DNA from: Candidatus Staskawiczbacteria bacterium
GTDB lineage: Bacteria; Patescibacteriota; Minisyncoccia; Minisyncoccales; Staskawiczbacteraceae
DNA: 5,033 nucleotides
NCBI GenBank assembly: GCA_943354455.1
Contig: CALRCB010000027.1
Coordinates: 1-5,033 of the forward strand
Reading direction: 5' to 3'
In this document: positions 1 through 5,031 of the stretch, one piece after another
Position numbering within the stretch: position 1 is the stretch's first letter
Layout of the letters: each line of letters starts with the position of its first letter
Made by a program: the position numbers and the translations under genes
Notes under the pieces: model-generated
Told to the model about the DNA's origin: nothing
Databases searched by the model: none
Seen by the model: the letters and a program-made list of their open reading frames with translations, nothing else

Positions 1-1136
1 AGGTTTTAAAAAAGGTTAAAGGAAAAACCAGAGCACCTAAAAGAGGTGCTCGGTCGAGCACCCGTAAGGGTGCTGCGATTACCAAAGAACAAGTAGATAC
101 TCTTTTAAAAAAGGGGTCAGAGCGCGGTTTTTTGACGACGTCAGAAATATTATATGCACTTCCCAGCATTGAATACAATGTTGATGAATTGGAAAAAGTA
201 TACGATGAATTAAAGGAGAGGGGCGTAGAGGTTAAAGATGTGAAAGAATTTTTGCAGTTAAAAAGCAAGAAAGAGAAAAAGCAAAAAATACTGCTTTCAA
301 AAATTGACCCAATACAAATGTATTTGCGTGAAATCGGTCGATCGGGCTTTTTATCGGCAAAAGAAGAAAAAGAATTGGCAAAGAAAATTGAGCACGGTGA
401 TGAGGAATCAAAAAATAAATTGGCTTTGGCTAACTTAAGGCTGGTGGTTTCTATTGCCAAAAAATATGTGGGCAGATCTCCAAATTTGACGATGCTTGAC
501 TTAATTCAAGAAGGAAATTTGGGGCTTTTTAAAGCGGTGAAAAAATTTGATTGGCGGCGGGGATATAAATTTTCAACCTATGCCACTTGGTGGATTCGCC
601 AATCAATTACCCGCGCGTTGGCTGATCAGGCGCGAACCATCAGAATTCCGGTTCATATGATTGAAACCATTTCAAAATATACTAAAGTGCGAAAAACTCT
701 TTTGCAAGAATTGGGCAGGGAGCCATTAGCAGAAGATATTGCTGCTGAAATGGGATTAGATGTTGATAAGGTCCATCATATTCGCAAAATTGCTCAAAAA
801 GCCGTTTCACTTGAAACGCCAATTGGTGAAGACAAAGATAAACAAGACAGCGTTTTGGCAGAATTTATTAAAGATGATAAAACCATAGCCCCAAATACGG
901 AAGCTGCTAGAAAGTTGTTAAAGGAGCGGTTCGCTCAAATTTCCAGCGAACTAACTCTACGGGAATTAAAAATCCTTGGCATGCGGTTTGGTTTAGAAGA
1001 TGGTACTATGCACACACTGGAAGAAACTGGAGAAGAATTCGGTGTCACTCGGGAAAGAATCCGGCAAATTCAGGCAAAAGCATTAGAAAAATTGCGAAGG
1101 CACGTAGATCTTAAAAAAGTAAAAGATTATTATTAA
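1..1136 (+). CDS. rpoD: RNA polymerase primary sigma factor (sigma-70/RpoD), 5' end outside window
   Basis: Primary sigma factor, which directs RNA polymerase to -10/-35 promoters. The frame is open from base 3 to the TAA at 1134-1136 (377 visible residues) and has no ATG or GTG near the left edge, so the true start lies upstream. The TTG at 132 is not the start: the codons before it encode a region 1.1-type segment (EQVDTLLKKGSERGFLT) that continues through it. Upstream of that is a basic Lys/Arg/Ala/Thr-rich tail. Downstream come region 1.2 (DPIQMYLREIG, about nt 306-338), region 2 (LRLVVSIAKKYVGR; DLIQEGNLGLFKAVKKFD), the -10-reading helix 2.4 (YATWWIRQSITRALADQ, about 579-629), regions 3.0-3.1, a 3.2 finger (about 816-880) and the region 4.2 helix-turn-helix (TLEETGEEFGVTRERIRQIQ, about 1014-1073). 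There is no long non-conserved insert between 1.2 and 2.1, as in Bacillus SigA. Region 4.2 has IQAKALEKLR where IEAKALRKLR is usual. pyk follows 11 nt downstream. Identity is essentially certain; only the N-terminus is unresolved. Confidence 0.97.
   Translation, partial: VLKKVKGKTRAPKRGARSSTRKGAAITKEQVDTLLKKGSERGFLTTSEILYALPSIEYNVDELEKVYDELKERGVEVKDVKEFLQLKSKKEKKQKILLSKIDPIQMYLREIGRSGFLSAKEEKELAKKIEHGDEESKNKLALANLRLVVSIAKKYVGRSPNLTMLDLIQEGNLGLFKAVKKFDWRRGYKFSTYATWWIRQSITRALADQARTIRIPVHMIETISKYTKVRKTLLQELGREPLAEDIAAEMGLDVDKVHHIRKIAQKAVSLETPIGEDKDKQDSVLAEFIKDDKTIAPNTEAARKLLKERFAQISSELTLRELKILGMRFGLEDGTMHTLEETGEEFGVTRERIRQIQAKALEKLRRHVDLKKVKDYY
31..74 (+). repeat. Four alternating complementary 7-mers (tandem and alternative hairpins) inside rpoD
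   Basis: Arm 1 GAGCACC (31-37), arm 2 GGTGCTC (45-51), arm 3 GAGCACC (56-62, extended to 63) and arm 4 GGGTGCT (68-74) alternate in sense. Arms 1-2 form a perfect 7-bp stem with a 7-nt loop. Arms 3-4 (57-63 with 68-74) form a perfect 7-bp stem closed by a GTAA (GNRA-type) tetraloop. Arms 2-3 can instead form a perfect 7-bp stem with loop GGTC, which would exclude both others. The two left arms lie in different codon phases (arm 1 starts at codon position 2, arm 3 at position 3), so a peptide repeat does not explain the repetition. No T-tract follows, so this is not an intrinsic terminator. Function is unknown. Confidence 0.75.
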
Positions 1137-1147
1137 AATATTAAATC

Positions 1148-2167
1148 ATGAATCCAAAAATTGTAGCGAATGTTGGCCGAAGATCGGGCGACTATGAATT
1201 ATTGAAACAAATGGCTTTAGCTGGTATGGAAACTGCCAGGCTTAATTTTGCGCATGCTTCAAATGACCAATTAATAGAGTTAAAAGAGAATTTTAAAAAA
1301 TTAAAAGAAGAAACGGGAATAGAAGTAAAAATATTCCAAGATCTTTGCGGTCCGCGGATCAGGGTTGGGGTATTGCCAGAAGAGATTCACATGAAAGAAG
1401 GCGAAAAATATACTTTTTCTTTTGACAAATGCGATGCCGGCGATAAGACTTGTATTCCGATTGATAGCAAGGATTTAATTAATGATTTAGAAGTGGGCCA
1501 TCCGTTTTATTTGGTTAACGGAGCTATAGAGCTTACGATTACAGAAATTAAAGACGGAAAAATTTATGCTACGGTTGAACGAGGTGGGCTTTTGTCCAGT
1601 AAGAAAGGAATTAACTTGCCAATGACTAATTTATCCGGGGGAGGACTAACCGACAAAGACATTATTGACGCTAAATTTGGTGCCGAGCAAAAAGTGGATT
1701 ATATGGGATTGTCGTTTGTACAAAGCGAACAGGATATTGTAAAGTTAAGAAACATTATTGGACCTGATATAAAAATTATCGCCAAAATAGAACGGGGAAC
1801 TGCCATGGGTTCAATTGATAAAATTATTAGAGAGTCCGACGGCATTATGATTGCCCGGGGTGACTTGGGTATTGAAATGCCTTTGGAAGAACTGCCTATT
1901 TTGCAAAAAGAGTTAATCAGGCATGCTCATTGGCATAAAAAGTCAGCTATGGTGGCTACTCAAATGATGTTGTCGATGGTTGAAAAATCTCACCCAACCT
2001 ACGCTGAAGTGACTGATGTGGCCAATGCCGTTTTTGACGGAGCCGACACATTGATGCTTTCTGATGAAACTGCGGTTGGAAAATATCCAGTAGAATGTAT
2101 TGCTATTATGAAAAAAATCATCGACAAGGCTGATGATTATTTTAACAAAACAAATTATTGGGAGTAA
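1148..2167 (+). CDS. pyk: Pyruvate kinase, two-domain form lacking the C-terminal domain
   Basis: Catalyses phosphoenolpyruvate + ADP to pyruvate + ATP, the last step of glycolysis, in the cytosol. At 339 aa it is well short of the usual ~470. The A barrel (residues 1-71 and about 160-330) and B lid (about 72-158) are present, but the allosteric C domain is absent: the frame ends in TAA and a terminator follows within about 15 nt. Catalytic residues visible are Arg31 (ARLNF), Arg72, Lys213 and Glu215 (IIAKIE), Asp239 (ARGDLGIE) and Thr271 (ATQMM). The potassium-site region reads DLCGPRIRV (65-73), matching the DLQGPKIRV style of E. coli PykA-type, K+-independent enzymes rather than DTKGPEIRT, with Arg70 at the Glu117 position. 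Unusual substitutions are NFAHA for NFSHG, PTYAE for PTRAE and SDET for SGET. The ATG at 1148 fits the conserved N-terminus (PKIVANVG) and lies 11 nt after rpoD. No Shine-Dalgarno motif precedes it, only A/T-rich sequence with -10-like hexamers such as TATTAT (1128-1133). It is probably cotranscribed with rpoD. Confidence 0.93.
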   Translation: MNPKIVANVGRRSGDYELLKQMALAGMETARLNFAHASNDQLIELKENFKKLKEETGIEVKIFQDLCGPRIRVGVLPEEIHMKEGEKYTFSFDKCDAGDKTCIPIDSKDLINDLEVGHPFYLVNGAIELTITEIKDGKIYATVERGGLLSSKKGINLPMTNLSGGGLTDKDIIDAKFGAEQKVDYMGLSFVQSEQDIVKLRNIIGPDIKIIAKIERGTAMGSIDKIIRESDGIMIARGDLGIEMPLEELPILQKELIRHAHWHKKSAMVATQMMLSMVEKSHPTYAEVTDVANAVFDGADTLMLSDETAVGKYPVECIAIMKKIIDKADDYFNKTNYWE

Positions 2168-2181
2168 ATAAAATAAGTAAT

Positions 2182-2214
2182 AAAAAAACAAGCCCGTGAG
2201 GGCTTGTTTTTTTT
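2182..2214. terminator. Bidirectional intrinsic terminator between pyk and csp
   Basis: CAAGCCC (2189-2195) pairs with GGGCTTG (2200-2206) around a GTGA tetraloop. Seven A (2182-2188) on the left and eight T (2207-2214) on the right extend the stem and give a U-tract in either direction. It lies 14 nt after the pyk stop and 16 nt after the csp stop, so it can end both the rpoD-pyk transcript and the convergent csp transcript. Confidence 0.95.
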
Positions 2215-2230
2215 CTAAGCGATAAGCAAA

Positions 2231-2431
2231 CTAGATTTTAGTTACGTTTACTGCATTAGGACCTTTTGGAGAATCAGCTTGTTCGAATGACACTCTGTCA
2301 CCGATTTTTAATTCTGAAAAGGTTACTTCTTTTAATTCATTAGCGTGAAAAAATAAGTCTTTTTCCATGCCTTCAACGGAAATAAATCCGAAGTTTTTAT
2401 CTTGAACTAAGTTTTTGATTGTTCCTTCCAT
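2231..2431 (-). CDS. Cold-shock domain protein (CspA family)
   Basis: A single cold-shock domain of 66 aa, the usual size for free-standing Csp proteins: a five-stranded OB fold that binds single-stranded RNA/DNA and loosens RNA structure. RNP1 is KNFGFI (residues 12-17; usual KGFGFI) and RNP2 is DLFFHA (25-30; usual DVFVHF). The C-terminal block DSPKGPNAVNV (53-63) is the typical last strand. The common N-terminal Trp (VKWFN) is replaced by IKNLVQ, so the protein has no tryptophan; the exposed aromatic face is carried by Phe14, Phe16, Phe27 and Phe28. The ATG at 2431 gives the canonical MEGTIK beginning. The sequence upstream is A/T-rich with no Shine-Dalgarno motif. A strong promoter at 2508-2536 predicts a 5' leader of about 70 nt, shorter than the long leaders of E. 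coli cspA-type genes. Whether it is cold-induced cannot be read from the sequence. Confidence 0.95.
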   Translation of the reverse strand: MEGTIKNLVQDKNFGFISVEGMEKDLFFHANELKEVTFSELKIGDRVSFEQADSPKGPNAVNVTKI

Positions 2432-2514
2432 GTATGTTTTTTAAATTTTTAAGATTAGCGCGATTAATAAAAACTCGACCAATTTTTTAAGCATCTAACC
2501 TATGACTAGTATAG

Positions 2515-2524
2515 CATGTACATG
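2515..2524. promoter_or_regulatory. 10-bp palindrome in the csp promoter spacer (candidate operator)
   Basis: CATGTACATG is a perfect 10-bp palindrome lying between the -10 and -35 hexamers of the csp promoter, where a bound repressor would block polymerase. It also includes the TG of the extended -10. A palindrome of this length can occur by chance, and the regulator is unknown. Confidence 0.35.
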
Positions 2525-2531
2525 TGGATAA
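2523..2531 (-). promoter_or_regulatory. Exact DnaA-box 9-mer (TTATCCACA) in the csp promoter
   Basis: The minus strand reads TTATCCACA, identical to the high-affinity DnaA-box consensus known from E. coli oriC. It spans the last base of the -35 and most of the spacer, and overlaps the adjacent palindrome by 2 bp. I see no second copy in the window, so this is not an origin. If functional, it would let the initiator protein affect csp transcription. About 0.04 exact matches to this one 9-mer would be expected by chance on both strands of 5 kb. Confidence 0.4.
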
Positions 2532-2539
2532 GTCAATAC

Positions 2540-3508
2540 TTAAGCAATCTTTTCCTTAATGATGTCATTTAACAGGCTTTTAACCACCTGCAAACTTTCG
2601 GGACTAATAATAGAAATAGGCTCAATGTTTTTGCCCATCCCGTCAAATTCTTTTTGGATTTTTTCAATGGTTTTTGAATCCACTTCGTCGGTTTTGCTCA
2701 AAAATAGGTGTTCGGATTTTTGCAACAATTCGGGATTATACGTTTCCAATTCCGTGCGCACGGTTTTGTAATCTTGCAATGGGTTTTCTGATTCGGCTGA
2801 AATTAAATGAAAAAATACTTTGGTGCGTTCTACGTGTTTTAAAAATTTAATTCCCAATCCTTTGCCTAAAGACGCTCCTTCAATTAATCCGGGAATATCC
2901 GCTAAAATGAGTTCATAGTAAACACCTAAATTCGGTTCTAGGGTAGTGAAGGGGTAATTGGCCACTTTGGCGGAAGCATTGGTCAGTTCGTTTAATAAGC
3001 TTGATTTTCCGACATTGGGTAACCCAATAAACCCCACATCGGCAATCATTTTTAATTGTAGATGCATCGTAAAGGTTTCCCCCAGCCTGCCTTTGCCGGC
3101 TTCCATAGGCGTGGTGTTGGTGGCGGACCTAAATAAATAATTTCCGTTGCCACCGCGTCCGCCCTTGGCAATTAATTCGGTTTGACCTATTTGGGTAATT
3201 TCAAATACTTGTCCGCTGTCGGTGTTTTTGGCAATCGTACCAACGGGGATTAATAAAATAGTGTCTTCTGAATTAGCCCCATCATGTAGTTGGTTTCGGC
3301 CAGTCTCTCCATCATCAGCTTTAATGTCTTTTTTGAAACGGAATTGTTTAAGGGCAGTTAAATCAGAAACTCCTTGTAAAAAAACACTCCCGCCGTTTCC
3401 GCCGGATCCGCCTGTTGGCCCCAAGGCCATTTTAGTTTTATTGAATCGCACAATCCCGTTCCCGCCATTCCCGGCAGTGACGGTAATTACGACATCATCT
3501 ATAATCAT
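2540..3508 (-). CDS. obg: GTPase Obg/CgtA
   Basis: Conserved GTPase that binds the 50S subunit and acts in ribosome assembly and growth/stress control. The protein has 322 aa. The glycine-rich Obg fold spans residues 1-157 (AGNGGNGIVRF; GPTGGSGGNGGSVF; AKGGRGGNGN) and the G domain follows: G1 GLPNVGKSS (162-170), switch I PFTTLEPNLGV (186-196), G3 DIPGLIEGA (204-212) and the family-typical GLGIKFLKHVERT (217-229). The G4 motif is SKTD (271-274) instead of NKxD, and G5 reads ISIIS (298-302) where ISA is usual. The strand 2-strand 3 loop (GVYYELILADIPG) is several residues shorter than in typical Obg. There is no C-terminal OCT domain. The ATG at 3508 matches the family start. Only 21 nt separate it from the ABC-F stop, with no Shine-Dalgarno motif, but an exact TATAAT is placed for a leaderless transcript. 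Confidence 0.96.
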   Translation of the reverse strand: MIIDDVVITVTAGNGGNGIVRFNKTKMALGPTGGSGGNGGSVFLQGVSDLTALKQFRFKKDIKADDGETGRNQLHDGANSEDTILLIPVGTIAKNTDSGQVFEITQIGQTELIAKGGRGGNGNYLFRSATNTTPMEAGKGRLGETFTMHLQLKMIADVGFIGLPNVGKSSLLNELTNASAKVANYPFTTLEPNLGVYYELILADIPGLIEGASLGKGLGIKFLKHVERTKVFFHLISAESENPLQDYKTVRTELETYNPELLQKSEHLFLSKTDEVDSKTIEKIQKEFDGMGKNIEPISIISPESLQVVKSLLNDIIKEKIA

Positions 3509-3514
3509 GGTTTT

Positions 3515-3542
3515 ATTATAACGCTATTACTACTTTTCTAAA
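3515..3542 (-). promoter_or_regulatory. Candidate leaderless promoter for obg
   Basis: On the minus strand the exact -10 hexamer TATAAT occupies 3520-3515, just 6 nt before the obg ATG. Counted as -12 to -7, it puts +1 at 3508, the A of the ATG. A weak -35, TTTAGA (3542-3537, 4 of 6), sits 16 bp upstream, inside the end of the ABC-F gene. With no Shine-Dalgarno sequence available, this supports a leaderless obg mRNA, possibly alongside read-through from the ABC-F gene. Confidence 0.5.
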
Positions 3543-5014
3543 AATTTTCCTAAGTCTAACGTCTGGTCAACATGTACTTGGCTTGCAAAGTCGTGGGAGT
3601 GGCTAACCAAAATCATGGCTCCTTCAAATTCATCAATGGCTTTGGCAATCACCGGAATGTGGCGGAAGTTAATGTGGTTAGTTGGCTCGTCTAAAATTAA
3701 CAAACCCGGTCGTTGCAGGGAAATAGCCGCAAACGCTACTAATCCCTTTTGTCCTTCAGAAAGCTGACCCACTTTGGCTTTTAACATTTCCGCGTCAATT
3801 AAAAACCCGGAAGCGTGAGCACGTAAATTTTGTTCGGTTCCGCGGTCTTCCATGGCTTTTTGTAAAATTTGGTACACAGTGGCATTAAAGTCTAGGTTAG
3901 AAAAATCTTGCCGATAATAACTAATCTGGGTTCCCGGTTTTATATGTTCGCCTTTGGCGTGGCCGGAAGCCAACTTTTCCAATAAGGTAGTTTTTCCAAT
4001 TCCATTCGGCCCCTGTAACAACAACCGTTCCCGTTTAGTAAGCCGGATGTTTACTTTTTTATCAATAAATTTATGATTCTTAGAAATAGCCACTGAAGTT
4101 AACGTCAAAATATCTCCACCAGAATCATCTTGGCAAATTATCTTAAAATCACGAATGGTTTTGTCTTCGCGCCTTACTTCCACAATATCTTCTTCCAGTT
4201 TTTCAATCTGCTTTTTCATTTTACTGGACACATCGCGCAAGTGGCCTCCCTTTTGGGCAAAGAAGTTGGCCTGTTCTTGTCGGCGGGCAATATCTTTTTC
4301 CAACCGGGCGTTTTTCATGCGTTCACGTTCCAGTCGGTTAGCAATTTCGGCCACCACGGTAAAATAGTCACCAGTGTATTGTTCTACTTTTTTAGAAAAG
4401 ACATCTAAGTACAATACGCCTTCGGTAAACGAATTTAAAAAGTCAGCGTCGTGAGAAATAACAATTACTGTTTTTGGATAGTTTTTAATAAAGTCGGTTA
4501 AGTGGGCAATACCGGCTTTATCTAAATTGTTGGTTGGCTCGTCTAGTAATAATAAATCAGGGTCTTGGACTAATGCTGATGCCAATAAGACTCTGGCTTG
4601 CTGTCCGCCGGAAAGATTTTTTAATTGTCGGTCGCTTGGAATTTGTAAATTTACTACTTCAAACACCTCTTCCATTTTTACATCAATGTCGTATATTTTT
4701 TTTGCAAAACCTTTTTCAAAAAATTCTTTAATGGTTAAATCCATTTGGTCGCGGGGGATTACCTGAAGCGCTGTGGCAATGGTAATGTTGTCGGAAATAT
4801 TTAGGGCGCCAGATTCGGGCTCTGCCGTTTTCATAATTAAATTAAAAATGGTGCTTTTGCCGGCTCCGTTTTGCCCCATTAAGGTAATTTTTGAACCCCG
4901 GCGCAACGAAAAATTGGCCTCATCTAAAATTGGCTTGTTACTTTCCCATTGAAAGGAAACATTATTAAATTTTACGATAGTTTCATTGCCTGACATAGGC
5001 AGATATTGACACAT
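3530..5014 (-). CDS. ABC-F family ATPase (translation factor type)
   Basis: Soluble tandem ABC ATPase with no membrane segments. ABC-F proteins bind the ribosomal E site and act on stalled or drug-bound ribosomes. Residues are numbered from the second ATG (4996; 488 aa). NBD1 has Walker A GQNGAGKST (41-49), signature LSGGQ (128-132), Walker B LLLLDEP (148-154) with NNLD, and switch ISHD (180-183). The charged helical P-site-tRNA-interaction linker covers about 211-285. NBD2 has Walker A GPNGIGKTT (329-337), signature LSEGQ (412-416), Walker B LLILDEP (432-438), D-loop HIN (441-443) for the usual HLD, and switch VSHSHDF (464-470). Both catalytic Glu residues are kept. Two starts are possible: ATG 5014 (494 aa, extra MCQYLP) and ATG 4996. 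Neither has a Shine-Dalgarno motif; the second has promoter-like DNA positioned for leaderless transcription. The subfamily (EttA, Uup, YdiF or resistance type) cannot be settled here; nothing marks it as a resistance factor. The gene ends in three in-frame stops. Confidence 0.93.
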   Translation of the reverse strand: MCQYLPMSGNETIVKFNNVSFQWESNKPILDEANFSLRRGSKITLMGQNGAGKSTIFNLIMKTAEPESGALNISDNITIATALQVIPRDQMDLTIKEFFEKGFAKKIYDIDVKMEEVFEVVNLQIPSDRQLKNLSGGQQARVLLASALVQDPDLLLLDEPTNNLDKAGIAHLTDFIKNYPKTVIVISHDADFLNSFTEGVLYLDVFSKKVEQYTGDYFTVVAEIANRLERERMKNARLEKDIARRQEQANFFAQKGGHLRDVSSKMKKQIEKLEEDIVEVRREDKTIRDFKIICQDDSGGDILTLTSVAISKNHKFIDKKVNIRLTKRERLLLQGPNGIGKTTLLEKLASGHAKGEHIKPGTQISYYRQDFSNLDFNATVYQILQKAMEDRGTEQNLRAHASGFLIDAEMLKAKVGQLSEGQKGLVAFAAISLQRPGLLILDEPTNHINFRHIPVIAKAIDEFEGAMILVSHSHDFASQVHVDQTLDLGKFLEK

Positions 5015-5031
5015 TTTAAGATAAGTATCAA
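5003..5031 (-). promoter_or_regulatory. Candidate promoter for the ABC-F gene
   Basis: On the minus strand TTGATA (5031-5026, 5 of 6 to the -35 consensus) is followed after 17 bp by TGT-CAATAT (hexamer 5008-5003), an extended -10 with a poor hexamer (3 of 6, keeping A at the second and T at the last position). The predicted +1 is 4996, the A of the second ATG. A competing -10, GATACT (5029-5024), would start about 3 nt before the first ATG; its -35 would lie outside the window. Confidence 0.35.

Larger units (their letters stand above)
2508..2536 (-). promoter_or_regulatory. Extended -10 sigma-70 promoter for csp
   Basis: On the minus strand, -35 TTGACT (2536-2531) is followed by exactly 17 bp and -10 TATACT (2513-2508), preceded by TGC to give an extended -10. 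Each hexamer matches 5 of 6 consensus positions. The predicted start is A at about 2501, 70 nt before the csp ATG. The -35 lies 3 nt beyond the obg stop codon, so csp can be transcribed separately from obg. No terminator is seen between obg and this promoter, so read-through from obg is also possible. Confidence 0.85.

Noticed and set aside
57..74. Hairpin AGCACCC-GTAA-GGGTGCT as an intrinsic terminator
   Set aside because: No T-run follows (GCGATTACC comes next), and the rpoD reading frame continues straight through it.
1148..2167. Pyruvate kinase as a frameshifted pseudogene
   Set aside because: The catalytic residues are intact, the end coincides with the A/C domain boundary, a terminator follows at once, and no C-domain-like sequence is seen downstream in any frame.
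1943..2191. Minus-strand open frame of 82 codons over the pyk 3' end
   Set aside because: It lies antisense to a conserved pyruvate kinase segment, has Phe/His/Ser-rich composition typical of a shadow frame, and shows no recognisable domain.
2453..2466. GATTA-GCGC-GATTA direct repeat in the csp leader
   Set aside because: Two 5-mers in A/T-rich leader sequence are too short to support a regulatory call.
2523..2531. Replication origin on the basis of the DnaA box
   Set aside because: Only one copy is present, with no box cluster, no extended AT-rich unwinding element and no dnaA or dnaN nearby.
2529..2542. Inverted repeat TAAGT-CAAT-ACTTA over the csp -35 and the obg stop
   Set aside because: A 5-bp A/T-rich stem with no T-tract is too weak to call an obg terminator or an operator.
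2559..3521. Several plus-strand open frames of 60-99 codons opposite obg
   Set aside because: All lie antisense to conserved Obg motifs, and their Pro/Phe/Ser-rich content mirrors the Gly-rich Obg fold.
4130..4766. Overlapping plus-strand open frames of 65-92 codons opposite the ABC-F gene
   Set aside because: They are antisense to the ABC-F linker and NBD1, overlap each other in different frames, and have no domain or start context.
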